From Hydractinia symbiolongicarpus (lineage: Eukaryota; Cnidaria; Hydrozoa; Anthoathecata; Hydractiniidae): a stretch of 64,000 nt of DNA. The stretch spans positions 5,580,001 to 5,644,000 of the forward strand of contig NC_079876.1 in assembly GCF_029227915.1 (NCBI RefSeq), read 5' to 3'. The translations under genes were made by a program, and so were the position numbers. Below are positions 18,485-29,418 of the stretch, one piece after another (position 1 is the stretch's first letter; every line of letters begins with the position of its first letter). The notes under the pieces were generated by a model. It was not told the DNA's origin. It did no database searches and worked only from the letters and a program-made list of their open reading frames with translations.

Positions 18485-19690
18485 ATGCCGATTAATCCAA
18501 TATACGAAGGAGACGACTTTACGACAGAGGAAAAAATTTCAGACGAGGATTTCAGTAGGCATGATGCCAATTTAACGCCCGATCGCCTGGCGGCTCTGCA
18601 AGAGCATCAGCAGCAAGATCAGGAACAATCCAGCTCAGCACGAGGCGACCTCACTGACACCACGACAAGACAGAGGGAAGAGCTACTAAAATCAAAGGTC
18701 GACGATCTTTACGAACAGCTTGGTGAGGAGCTGGGGCAGCCAATCGCGAGATTTTATAACGAGTTTGAGGTACAAGGAAACCAGCTTCTTTTCGATGGTA
18801 TAGAGATCACTAAAGCAAGCAAAGGCACTAAAGCAATGGCTCAGAAACTCCTTAACGAGATTGTTCACGTTGATCGCCTAGCGGCTCAGCAAGAGAAGGC
18901 CGATGATATTGGGATGATGCCGCTGCTCGAGAACGTCCTTGATGAAACGGAGAGCCTGATCGAAGAGACTCCTTTTGGCGCCAGCTTCACAGAGCGTGAA
19001 AGAAGAGGGCTCAACCTCGAGCTTCAAACACTAAGGGGTAACCTGAAGCACTTGAAAAGCAAGATGATCTTCTACGACAGCGAGATCGCCAAAGCAGAAG
19101 CCAAGGTGAAAAGGCTTGAGACGAAGAAAGCTACACCTGGAGTATCAGAGGAGCAGCTAGCTATCTGGAACGAGGATATCGCGAGGGCCAATGAAGAGCT
19201 AGAACGACTCCAAGATCAAAAGGAAGCAGTACGAGAAGCACACGGTTTACTTTCCTCAGATACCCAGAGCCAACTGAAAGCAATTAAGGAAACGCTAATG
19301 AAAATCACAGAAGACGATAAATCTCTAACTGAAAAGCTTAGAATCTTCAAGGAGCAAGGGATTACTATAGCAAGCATCGTCTCGGCTGTTGGTCTACTGA
19401 TTTCCACCATCGTACTCGCAGTTACAGGTGGTGGAGGTGTTGCAGCGGCAGGAAGTGCCGCAGGGAAGGGTTTTATACAAAAACAGCTGGAAAGGCTTGG
19501 AAAATTTTTGAAATACTTAGCAGGTAAGGCAGGTGCAGCGCTACCAGGGATTATTGGCACGGTTGTCTCGTTCTTTTTCAGAGTGGCTGCAGAAGTGGTC
19601 GAATATGTAGCCAAACATCTATACATGATAATCGCTGCTGCCGTCGCTCTTGTTGTGGCCTACGTTGGGAAGGGTGGCAGGAGGTCGTAG
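18485..19690 (+). CDS. 401-residue coiled-coil/membrane structural protein
   Basis: Start in CAAATAAATG. The N-terminus is acidic and Gln-rich and contains DRLAALQEHQQQD (~37-49); a second copy, VDRLAAQQEKADD, is near 130. Residues ~175-270 form a long charged coiled coil (ETKKATPGVSEE, ARANEELERLQDQKEAVREA). The C-terminus has three hydrophobic segments: IASIVSAVGLLISTIVLAVT, GIIGTVVSFFFRVAAEVVEY and LYMIIAAAVALVVAYVGKGG. Such a plan suits a minor virion or membrane-remodelling protein. It shares the DRLAA motif with the 119-residue membrane protein at 11678. Family unknown to me. Confidence 0.8.
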   Translation: MPINPIYEGDDFTTEEKISDEDFSRHDANLTPDRLAALQEHQQQDQEQSSSARGDLTDTTTRQREELLKSKVDDLYEQLGEELGQPIARFYNEFEVQGNQLLFDGIEITKASKGTKAMAQKLLNEIVHVDRLAAQQEKADDIGMMPLLENVLDETESLIEETPFGASFTERERRGLNLELQTLRGNLKHLKSKMIFYDSEIAKAEAKVKRLETKKATPGVSEEQLAIWNEDIARANEELERLQDQKEAVREAHGLLSSDTQSQLKAIKETLMKITEDDKSLTEKLRIFKEQGITIASIVSAVGLLISTIVLAVTGGGGVAAAGSAAGKGFIQKQLERLGKFLKYLAGKAGAALPGIIGTVVSFFFRVAAEVVEYVAKHLYMIIAAAVALVVAYVGKGGRRS

Positions 19691-19692
19691 AT

Positions 19693-19722
19693 GATCTAGT
19701 ATGTTGACGAACATATTAGATC
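19693..19722. terminator. 13-bp stem-loop at the right convergent junction
   Basis: GATCTAGTATGTT-GACG-AACATATTAGATC: 13 paired positions with one G-T wobble and a 4-base loop, two bases after the stop at 19690. Confidence 0.65.
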
Positions 19723-19793
19723 GCCTTGCGTCTCAGCATGAGCACCCTTATTTAAGCCATAGATATGCTAAGATGAGACCCACCCCCGCAGTA

Positions 19794-19810
19794 ACCAAGG
19801 TGGCCTTGGT
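19794..19810. terminator. Second hairpin at the right convergent junction
   Basis: ACCAAGG-TGG-CCTTGGT, a perfect 7-bp stem with a 3-base loop, in the 260-bp gap between convergent genes. Confidence 0.55.
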
Positions 19811-19950
19811 GTCCTCGTGAAGGTTTCCATCTCCTAGATCTGACCGAGGTATCTTTTCAGACCCCCCGGTTAGGGACCTCGATAGCCCAGGTGGTGACCT
19901 GACTCGTTTTAAACCCCGAGGCTGTGTGGGCTTGTTGTTTAGGTCTAGCC

Positions 19951-20823
19951 TTAGCCAATCATCGCACTCGCCGGCGCAATCAAGATGTTGTTGTTATACC
20001 CCACAATTTTACCAATACGCAGGTTCATATCGGATGGTAGCATGTACACGTGGTGCATCACGGCAAAATTGACGGGGGTCCTGGCATATTGAAGCACCTT
20101 TTGAAACTCTGTGATATCGTGGCCTACGTTCTCCTCACGTTGTACCATGGCTTCGAATTTCTGTAGTAGTATCTGTCTCGCTGCAAAATTGTCAGCATCC
20201 GAACCTATAAGGGATGCCTTGGCATCAGCTTGGGACCCTAGTAGTAAAATCACGTAAACACGAATACTCTCGCTAAGCTTCGACAGACCTTCCAATGTCA
20301 GGCCTTGGCTCGTAGGCATGATAAACTTGGCCCAATCACCATCTACCTGCGGCCACCATCTACCATTTGTGAGCGAGGACATGAGAGCTTTAAACATGTA
20401 TTGGGTATTGGGGTCGGCACCATATTCACGACAAATCTGGGCATATCCAGATGTAGAGTAGGGGTTCTCGTATTGGGAAAAGCCGTCATCGTATGGCATG
20501 GGTACCTTCATTCTCGCTAGGATACGCCGCATGTGGTAATAGACGTGGAATTTAAAGATACTGTTGATGAGAGGCACGGAGCCATTCAAGTGTTTGGCGG
20601 ATATACCTAGGGCGGTACTAGCGCAATGACAAGCGAAATTAACTTGTATATTCCAGTAGCCAAGGGCTTGACCGTAACCAAGCCTCTCCTTAGCCTTGTG
20701 GTATAAAAAAGAAGCAGTTTCACGCACACTCTGCAACCTCTCTGCGAGTGCATCACGTGTTGCTGCCACTGGCGCTGAGACAGCGCTATATAATTTACTA
20801 ATTGCATTTCTAAAGAAACTCAT
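19951..20823 (-). CDS. Right-end protein, N-terminus encoded in the TIR
   Basis: 290 residues from ATG 20823, which is preceded by AATAAAGCA exactly as at the left end; an in-frame upstream ATG (20865) is not usable in the left copy. The first 54 residues are the same TIR-encoded module as PolB (MSFFRNAISKLYSAVSAPVA). After GYGQAL the sequence is unique: YWNIQVNFACHCASTALGIS, SIFKFHVYYHMRRILARMKV, MPYDDGFSQYENPYSTSGYA, YARTPVNFAVMHHVYMLPSD. It is mostly helical with no catalytic motif I recognise. Sharing the leader implies shared start control and possibly shared targeting, for example to the DNA ends or the capsid. Unknown function. Confidence 0.75.
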   Translation of the reverse strand: MSFFRNAISKLYSAVSAPVAATRDALAERLQSVRETASFLYHKAKERLGYGQALGYWNIQVNFACHCASTALGISAKHLNGSVPLINSIFKFHVYYHMRRILARMKVPMPYDDGFSQYENPYSTSGYAQICREYGADPNTQYMFKALMSSLTNGRWWPQVDGDWAKFIMPTSQGLTLEGLSKLSESIRVYVILLLGSQADAKASLIGSDADNFAARQILLQKFEAMVQREENVGHDITEFQKVLQYARTPVNFAVMHHVYMLPSDMNLRIGKIVGYNNNILIAPASAMIG

Positions 20824-21156
20824 TGCTTTATTATATGTTGGAAAATTTTCTGGGACGCTGGACATTTATTTTATGTTGTGACCCCAACCAGGGTGACAAC
20901 ATTGCGTTCGTACGAGAGTGCTGCAGCACAGCGGTAATTGCCCGCGGTATTGACCCCTTTGCGCAGAGGATCAATATAGCGAGGAAACAGTGCTGTCTCA
21001 GGCTCTTGAAATTGGGGTTTGGGTGGAAAACGGTGAGTGCGCTAGAGGATCAATATAGCGAGGTAACAGTGCTGTCTCAGACCCTTGAAATTAGGGTTTT
21101 AAGTGAAAAACGGCGATAAGTCGAAAGTGTCCTAGAGAGCTCCGTTTTCATTGTGT
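20663..21156 (-). repeat. Right terminal inverted repeat
   Basis: Inverted partner of 6640-7137. It holds the start codon at 20823 and the same 54-codon N-terminal module, read leftwards into a different gene. Beyond 20663 the two sides diverge completely. Confidence 0.95.
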
Positions 21157-21161
21157 CAAAT
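21157..21161. repeat. Right flank CAAAT, candidate Polinton target duplication
   Basis: Direct copy of the CAAAT at 6635-6639, adjoining the end of the right TIR (TTGTGT at 21151-21156). Confidence 0.65.
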
Positions 21162-23571
21162 TCTTGACATATGTATCTGATCCTGAACATGATTTATTTG
21201 TTGTCAAAACACTTTCTCAACCAAGCTTGCAGAGACCGTTGAAATTCTTGCTACTTATTAAATGTTGGACTTTGATCATCCCCTATCAATGGGAGTGGGA
21301 TAATACAAGCCATGGCTTTATAAAAGAGTGACATCTCGGTTATTTTGTCCAAGGTTTGTATGCTTTTGTATTTTAAAATTCATAATTACTCATTTATTCA
21401 TTCTTTAGTCAAATCCATATTTTTAGTTAATTATGCGCGTACCAATCTTCGCGCATTTGCGAACAAAGAACTTGGTTAGTGCACAAACATAGTATGGAAA
21501 TTAAGCGCCCATCATTTTACGGCAATATTTACACGCGTCACGACATTTCTTTTTGAAACCCCCAATTTTACTACTTTTCCTTGTCATTTATCGAAGATAT
21601 AAGCGTGTACGTAAAATAGTACGCACGAAATACGTTCATGATGCTATGTTACAAAAATTAATTCGCGCGAAGTACTGCGCGTAAAACGATAGGAAAATCA
21701 TAAAAATCAACACAGATTAAAACAAAAACATCTACAACATACTTTCACTTAAATTAAAAATAACAAGTCGTTTCATTCTGAACAGTATAATTACCGTGAC
21801 ATGCAATTCAACCAACAAAACTATCACAGCATGTAAAAACATGACAAGCAGCAGTTTAGAGTCATTTTACGGTTTAATTGCCTCTCTCAACTTTAGATCA
21901 GCCCCTTAGGTCCATGCTAGCAGGCGAAAAAAGAGATATGCACTACGGCCGAATCCCCGTAAAATTTTCTACATGATAACGATTAGCAAAAAGAATATTG
22001 CAGAAGTATCTAGAATATCTGTAAGCACAAGTCGTTTGTAGTTATATTATTCTTTGTTTTTTGCAACATATCCATGTTAGCATCAATGAGTATAATATTG
22101 TGATAAGCAGGAGGAGGGTTAAAGGTGTCTACCATATGTAATATCCGACAGTATGGTGGCACATATTTTTCATTGTTCCCAGGTTAACAATGTTTAAAAT
22201 AAGTAGTCCACTCACAGATAAGGACGATAATTCTATTATTATAATGTTGTTTTTTTATTAGTTTTCTCTTGTTTATTTGTTTGTTTTCTCCTTTATAAAT
22301 AAGAGTCGGTTAAGTTGTGCAGGAAAGTGCCAGCTTGTAATTAGCATCAGTTAACAATTCACCCGTTGTCATAACCGTTCCATCAGTGCTAACAACGAGT
22401 TGTGGAAGGTCATTAGTTTTACCTCTTCCTACGTTTGTCTTAACTGTACCGCAGCTTTATCAATAAATAAATCCCTAGAAATTTAAACTCATACATTAAA
22501 ATTTATACCCGGGTCAGACAGAAGTCTGTCATATAATAATTGCTCTTCTTCTGTAATTTTTATTGTTAAAAGCTTTTTTACTGACCATCTTTTGTCTGCC
22601 TTAGAAAATGTGGCATAAAACTTTGCATTTGTTTGCACTGTAATTTTGTGTTAAAATCAATAAACTTAACTGAGTTAAACTTCCGAGTTAAAAATCGAGT
22701 AAAATAAAATAGAGCAAAATTTTCATAACAACACAATTTTTGAACTTATGTATTGCGCCAATTGCGCTACTATACTTGAGATATAATAATTTATTAATAC
22801 ATGCAATATGCGAATTGAATAAACCCTGCCATTGTCAACACACTTACATAGAGCGCCACCAACTGCACATATAATGAATTAACAGAAAGAATCCAGTCGT
22901 TTGAATTTGAACATTTACCATGACAGATATAACCATGTGTTGAACATAGAAAACGTCAAGTGCACATCCTACAAGCAAATAGAAAACATCAAATACTTTC
23001 GATTTGAACATATACCATGAACAACTAAGAGAGGACATCAAATTCTTCCGATTTGAAAATATACCATAACAAACAACCACACACTGACTTCCTTTTCCCA
23101 ATACACCCCTCTAGGACAAGGCGCAAATATATATTCTGTAAAATAAAGGAGAACAACTAGTTAAAATAAGAAAAACATAGTATTTATTTATACTTTACTA
23201 TATGACGTACATTTTCACGTGTTATTGGAAATCTTAGATGCATGTTAAATGATAAACCAACTGTCGGGACATTATGTCCATTATGGCTTCTAAATCCACT
23301 GTTAGTACTACCATTGCTGGTGATAGTCCAAGCATTACCATGACAGTGTAGTAATAAGAAAATTTTATCTGCGGTTTGTCTCGTCAATATCAACTTCAAG
23401 TAACATCACTGATGCTTGAATACTTTATTATTTTGACTATAGACTTATTTAAGAATGATTCACGAGAAGAATCGTGCCCCCATTATTTTTTGCCCTTGCT
23501 GTGCGATAAACCATAATGTCACATACTCAAAGATTCAATTTCAACCAATTTCATTGCAAGGTAATGAAACA
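21162..23571. other. AT-rich non-coding stretch between elements
   Basis: No gene is supported. Three loose copies of an ATTTGAACATATACCATGA-like sequence occur at about 22905, 23000 and 23050. Confidence 0.5.
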
Positions 23572-23576
23572 TATGT

Positions 23577-23708
23577 TGTGGTTACCATGTTTGTTTATAT
23601 CTTCCCCAGTCCTCTAGCTGCTTTTATTGTGTATTTATATTCTTGCACAAAATATAGTCACGTTTTAAAATAAAGTTTTATTTGTATCCAAATTTACCTG
23701 GAAATTCA
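23577..23708 (+). repeat. 5' LTR of the BEL/Pao element
   Basis: Starts TGTGGTTACCATGTTTGT and ends ACCTGGAAATTCA. It contains AATAAAG near its end. TGGAGCCC follows from 23710, a possible tRNA primer site. Confidence 0.88.
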
Positions 23709-23822
23709 TTGGAGCCCTAAGAGAGATACTTTGCTTATGTATCTATGGTTGTATTTAGTGGTTTTTAGTTGTATTATATTTATTGGTTTGGTTAAAAGTT
23801 TGGTGTTGTTTTGATTTTAAAA

Positions 23823-25080
23823 ATGGGTGATTTCGCGAAGTACAACAAAGTTAGAAAGTCTGTTGTTAGAACTGCAAACAATTTAATTACAAAGGGAGAG
23901 ACAATTATATCGTCATATACCGATAATGTTGCAGATGTTCGTCAAATTGAGTCGATCCGTGATACTTTGATGGAAAAAATAGCGAAAGTTGCAGAACTAA
24001 ACGAGTCGATAATGGGTTGCTTGACAGAGCAGGATGATATCGACAAGGAAGAAGATTCTAGTACGGAAGAAATGAAGATGTTAAAGGATAAACTACGTCT
24101 GTTTGAATCATTTTTAGTAAAACGATCAGCCAAAAAAGATTTTTCTGAAGCAGGAAGCACTTTCAGCCACATTAAACTAATAAAATTGCCTCCCTTACAT
24201 TTACAGCCCTTTGATGGGCATCCGGAAAACTGGTCGACTTTCTGGAATAGCTTTGAATGTGCCGTACACACTAATGACGATATTTCCGACGTTTAAAAAA
24301 TGACCTATTTAAAAAATCTAGTAGAAGGTCCCGCTGCAAGTTGTATCGCTGGGTTTAGACTTAGCAATGAAAATTATAAAACCGTCGTTGATTTACTGAA
24401 AGAGAGATATAATAATAAGCAGTTACTTAATTTCAGCACATATGAAAAAATTACTGAAACTTGAACAGGCGAATAACTTAACTAACATAGAAACATTGCG
24501 TAATGTATTTGTCAACGTTGAGACACAAGTGAGAAGTCTGGAAAATTTAGATGTCACGTCTGAAAATTATGGTCCGCTATTAATACCAGTACTTATGTCG
24601 AAACTTCCAGAAGAGCTTAATTTAATTATTACTCGTCAATTTAACGACAAAGATTGCTGGGATATGAAGTTAGTTTTAAGAGGGTTAAAATCGGAGATCG
24701 AAGTTCGTGAGAAATCTGCTATTCTTTACAACAGCCACACGATAACAACCCGTTTTCATCATTGGCATTACCAGTTCACTATTCACATCAATCGAACCGC
24801 GATCTTCCGCACAATCAGCATAATTATCGCAATCATCAGAATAATCAGAATAATTATAGATGCATATTTTGTGACAAATCGCATAAATTACAGCAATGCC
24901 GAATAATCACTAATTTCGACGCAAGGAAAAACGTGTTACGTGACAAGAAGAGATGTTTTGTTTGTTTAAAAGGTGGACATTTAGCCAAGTCTTGTTATTC
25001 TAAGATTAGTTGTTTAAAGTGTTCGGGTAGACACCATGTTGTTATTTGTGATAAGAAATGGGACGTTGACCAAGGTCGTA
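23823..25080 (+). pseudogene. BEL/Pao gag region
   Basis: Starts MGDFAKYNKVRKSVVRTANN. LPPLHLQPFDGHPENWSTFW is the hallmark of the Pao gag (DUF1759-like). A TAA at 24294 interrupts the frame, which resumes (TYLKNLVEGPAASCIAGFRL) and shifts again near 24440. Around 24860-25060 two CCHC-like knuckles follow (CIFCDKSHKLQQC, CFVCLKGGHLAKSC). The product would package element RNA; this copy cannot make it whole. Confidence 0.85.
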
Positions 25081-25400
25081 GAGATAAAGATGAACCGAAC
25101 AAGAAAAACCAGAAAATGTTGCTGGTGCCACTTCGTTGGTTACAAGCTCAAATTCGTTCGACATTCCGAGTTCCGTTATGTTGCAAACCGCTAAAGTTAA
25201 AGTTGTTAATACTACTGATCCTTCAAAAATTGTTCGATAACTGTTCCCACTTAAGTTACATATCGCCAGAGTTATGTGAAAAATTGCAATGAAAGGTTGT
25301 TGGTAAGCGTGAGATTTGCATCCGTATTTTTGGTAAACCTTCGTTCAAAGAAACTTTAAATAGGGTGCAGTTTTCAGTGATTGGTTTAGATGGAGATAAA
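25080..25400 (+). pseudogene. BEL/Pao aspartic protease remnant
   Basis: LFDNCSHLSYISPELCEKLQ occupies the place of the D-x-G-S-type active-site segment of the Pao protease (DUF1758-like); N and C replace the usual residues, and a stop follows at 25292. It sits between the zinc knuckles and the reverse transcriptase, as expected. Confidence 0.7.
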
Positions 25401-27310
25401 ATCAAAGTTGATTGTGACGTGAAAAATATTTGTCATCCTTTAACAGGACAGAATTTGAAGAATAAACACTTGAAAGACTTACGTTTAACTGACAGTAACT
25501 GCAATAATAGAGATTTGGATGACTTGTTGGGTGCTGATAATTATTGGAAATTTTTTTATGGTAGTATAGTTCGGGGTGCGGATGGGCCAGTTGCTTTAAA
25601 TTCAATGGTTGGCTACATTGTAAGTGGGCGCATAGGGTCGCGTAAACGTAGTAGAAGTGCAGTCTTGGTAGCAAATGTATTGAAGATTAGGGCTGAATTT
25701 GTCGAAGATAAGTTGGATAATCAGTTGGAAAAGTTTTGGTCCTTCGAAAACGCTGGTATCGAGAAACAACCAGCTGTTAAAAATTTTTGTGAAAATGTTA
25801 AATTCAGCGCGCAGACTAAACGTTATGAGGTGCGGCTGCTTTACGATGTGCTCCCTGATAATTATTGTGTTTCTTTAAAGAGACTTGAATCATTGAGGCA
25901 TAAATTGAAAAATAATCCCTTATTATTGCGTAATTATAACAGTATGCTCAAAGAACAGCCTGAACAAGGTATCATTGAAAGAGTTACCAACAACGATTGT
26001 GCCAAAAGACAAGTTCACTATTTACCACACCGACCAGTCCTTCGTTATGATAAACCAAGCATCAAAGTACGCATGGTATTCGATGCAAGTTCAAAATCAG
26101 TGGGACTGGCTTTATTAAATGATTGTTTGTATGCTGGACCATCTTTAACCGAGCCTTTATATAACGTCTTATTGCGCTTTTGATCTCACAAAGTAGCCTT
26201 CATTACTGATATCGAGAAGGCATTTTTACAAATTAGTTTACATTCAACCGATCGTGATTTTGTTCGTTTTATTTGGTTTAAAGACTTACATAATTTATCA
26301 GAACAAAACATTGAAGCTGCAGAAATTGGTATTTATAGATTGAGTAGATTATTATTATTATTATTATTATTATTGTTATTCCGAATATTTATACAGGATA
26401 TAGCCACTTCAGTGATTGAAACACTGTTATCAATGTGGGTCCTGTGTTCGGAATGTATACATTAAGTTTACACCGGCATTACCTACCCAATTTCCCTCAC
26501 ATGGCATGGGTTGACCCGTAGCTGTAGTAAAGACACTTGCTAAACATGCCCGCGCTGTGGACCGAACCACGGACCTTGTGATTACGAAGCGAACTCCATA
26601 ACCACAAGGCCACGCGCTATAATAGTATTGTTTGGTGTAAGTTCGTCACCATTCCTCCTTAGTGCCACTCTTATTAAGCATGCTGAATCATTTAATCATG
26701 TTGATCCTTTGTTTGTACAGAAGTTATTGAGTTCACTTCACGTTGATCATCTAATTTCCGGTGGCGCTACTGTTAATGCAGCACATGATTTTTACCAGAA
26801 ATGTAAACAACGTCTCGCTGAAGCAAATTTCAATCTGCATAAATTTCATTCGAATTCCGAAGAGTTGGAACAATTAGTTACCAAACCCCATGTTGCATAT
26901 ACCGGACATGTTACCAAAGTTCTTGGTGTTTTGTGGGATAAAAAGAAAGATTCGCTCTTATTCACATTCGACGACATTTTATGGTTAGCGAAGGACATAG
27001 CGACAAAACGACAATTGATTAAATTTACCGCTTCCATTTATTACCCTCTTGGTCTTATTAACCCTATTGTTATGCGATTAAAAAAACATTGTTTCAAAAA
27101 AACCTGTGTAGGTAAAATTGGTTGGGACATCGAGTTGAGTGGACAGGTTTTGGACGAGTGGCGAGTTACGCACAATGATTTTAAAAGTGTTTCACATTTG
27201 AATATACCACGATGTTACGATGGGGAGAATATTGTTGATGTACAATTGCATGGTTTTTCTGATGCTTCTTTGAAAGGTTACGGTGTGTGTGTATTTGAGG
27301 TTCGAACATG
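25365..27310 (+). pseudogene. BEL/Pao reverse transcriptase region
   Basis: The first open part (25365-26183) ends with VRMVFDASSKSVGLALLNDC and AGPSLTEPLYNVLLRF, then TGA. The frame continues FITDIEKAFLQISLHSTDRD FVRFIW until a SINE insertion at about 26349. It resumes at about 26618 with SIVFGVSSSPFLLSATLIKH and on to FSDASLKGYGVCV, the start of the RNase H region. The YVDD-type box appears as LHVDHLISGG, with the second aspartate replaced by histidine. Insertion, stop and box change make it inactive. Confidence 0.88.
26349..26617 (-). mobile_element. tRNA-derived SINE inside the BEL/Pao pol gene
   Basis: On the minus strand the head reads GCGCGTGGCCTTGTGGTTA, with a pol III box-A-like block (complement at 26599-26612) and a box-B-like GTGGTTCGGTCC (complement at 26559-26570) about 30 bp further on. 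The tail ends in an (AAT)n run (ATT repeats at 26349-26377 on the plus strand). The reverse-transcriptase sequence is broken by it and continues on the other side. Clear target duplications were not resolved. Confidence 0.75.
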
Positions 27311-29318
27311 CTGATGGTAGTTTTTCTACGAAATTAGTGACGTCTAAGTCGAGAATCGCGCCAATCGAACCGGTCACGATACCTCGATTGGAGCTGTATG
27401 GTGCAGTGATCTTAGCGAAGCTGGTGAAGTATGTCCGTGATGAGTTGAGTTTGGTTTATGATATTACTGTGACACGGTGTTGGATTGATTCGTCTATTAT
27501 TCTATATTGGATTAAAAATGTTAATAAGAGGTATGAGGTGGTTGTCGAACGGCGAGTTGGTATCATTCGTGATTTAGTTTTACCGGACAGTTGGTTTCAT
27601 GTGGAGTCAAAGGCAAATCCTGCGGATATTTTGTCGAGAGGTTGTTTGGTATCTGAGTTGGTGAATAACTTATGGTTTTCAGGACCTGATTTCTTGCGCG
27701 ACACTAACATCTTAGCTTCGAGTTTTAATTTCAGTAATTTCAAGGTTGATGATGCGACTTGTTTAATTGTTGGTAACGACAAATCAGAGGAGAGCACCGA
27801 AGAAGAAGTTGATTTAAATTTTATGAACATTGCACAATATTCCAATTACACACGTTTATTGCGAATTACCGCATTGGTTTTACGATTTGTTGGAAACCTC
27901 AGAAAAAAGCGTCTTAAGGAAGAATTGGTTTTACATACATTTGTTACAAAGGACGAGCAATTGCATGCAGAAAAACTGTGGATTAAATATGCTCAAAAAG
28001 ATATAATTCAACTTCCGAGTTACAAACAGTTACAAAAAGATTTACGATTTCAAAATATTGATGGTATTATTCGTTGCAAGGGACGCTTAGAAAACGCTCC
28101 TTTAGACTTTGATACTAAGTTTCCGATATTTTTACCGAAAAACAATCCTTTAACAAAGCTAGTCATTTTGCATTATCATGTTCAAGTTTTGCATAATGAT
28201 TTGAAAGAAACACTTAATGCCATCAGATCGAAATTTTGGATTCCAAAAGCACGAAATTACATAAAGCAGTTAATCCGACAGTGCCATTTATGTCGTTATT
28301 ACGAAGGGAAATCTTATGCGTATACTGTTTCACCAGCATTACCGAAATCACGACTATCCAATCATCATCCGTTTAAACATACTGGTCTCGACTATGCCGG
28401 ATCTTTATATGTTCGAAATGTTTATCATGGTGGAAGTATGTATAAAGCTTGGGTGTTCTTATTTACTTGTACCAGTACCAGAGCTTTACACTTGGATTTA
28501 GTTCCCAATGCTTCGTCTTCAGGTTGTATTCGTAGTCTTCGCCAATATTTCAGTGAACGTTGTATTCCCTCTGAAATTATTTCTGATAATGGTAGTCAAT
28601 TCATTGCCGAAGTTACGCAACGATTTTCGTCAAATCGAGGAATTAAATGGCATTTTAATTTAGAAGCCGCTCCTTGGTGGGGAGGGATGTTCGAAAGACT
28701 TGTAAGATCCGTTAAACGTTGTTTAAAGAAGACTTTACACAATACCAGATTATCGTACGAAGAACTACTGACTGTTCTAGCTGAAATTCAAGCAGTTATT
28801 AATAACAGACCGCTGACATTTTTGTATGAAAACATAGGTGAGCAACCATTAGCACCTAACCATTTACTCTTTGGGAGAAAAATTAATTTGGAAGCCTCGC
28901 ATATTGATAGCGATGAAAATGAAAAAGATTTGTGTCAACGTTATGATCATTTGCAGCGTATCATAAACCACTATTGGAATCGATGGAAATGCGAATATTT
29001 GACAGAGTTACGCGAATATCACAGAGTTGGAAAATCACGTGTTGAAACTTCTGTTCGAATCAAGATGTTGTTTTAATTGAGAAAGCAAAGCAACCGAGAC
29101 AAAATTGGAAAATGGAAGTCGTTGAAGAGTTCGTACCATCACGTGACGGCAAGAAACGGGGAGCTGTCGTTAGATATGTTCTCAATGGAAACACACATAC
29201 AATAAGAAGGTCGATAAACAAACTTTATCCTGTTAAATTAGTGAAAGACGAAGCTGAAAGGAAAGAAGAAGTAGATATTACATTCATTGACGAAAATGAT
29301 ATCATAACGGACATGTAA
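27283..29318 (+). pseudogene. BEL/Pao RNase H and integrase region
   Basis: A 597-residue open stretch (27283-29076). Early: IEPVTIPRLELYGAVILAKL and WIDSSIILYWI (RNase H/Pao). Then a zinc-binding HH-CC block (HYHVQVLH ... CHLCRYYEG). Then the integrase core with LDYAGSLYVRN, IISDNGSQF and WWGGMFERLVRSVKRCLKKT giving D, D and E. The last ~80 residues (KMEVVEEFVPSRDGKKRGAV onward) are in another frame (29112-29318), so one frame break near 29070 separates the tail. Most of the core is intact. Confidence 0.88.
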
Positions 29319-29418
29319 ATAAGAAACATTGAAGACATTATGTTATACATTTGTTGACACTTTTATAGTTTATCACGTATTTGTTATATATAGGAAATTT
29401 AGGCAGCTAGGGGGAGGA

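Larger units (their letters stand above)
6640..21156. mobile_element. Polinton/Maverick element, 14.5 kb
   Basis: The element is bounded by ~495-bp terminal inverted repeats beginning ACACAATGAAAACGG. It encodes protein-primed DNA polymerase B, a retroviral-type DDE integrase, a packaging ATPase and a double-jelly-roll-type major capsid protein, which is the diagnostic Polinton set. Other genes are small membrane proteins, a Fic protein, a Bro-N protein and several unknowns. Base composition is visibly richer in GC than the flanks. CAAAT occurs immediately outside both ends (6635-6639 and 21157-21161), consistent with an integrase target duplication. A single-frame break is seen in PolB and another in the integrase C-terminus, so this copy is probably not autonomous. 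No adenain-like cysteine protease was found. Confidence 0.95.

Noticed and set aside
26559-26617. A true tRNA gene
   Set aside because: Box-A- and box-B-like blocks are present, but a long unrelated body and (AAT)n tail mark it as a SINE.
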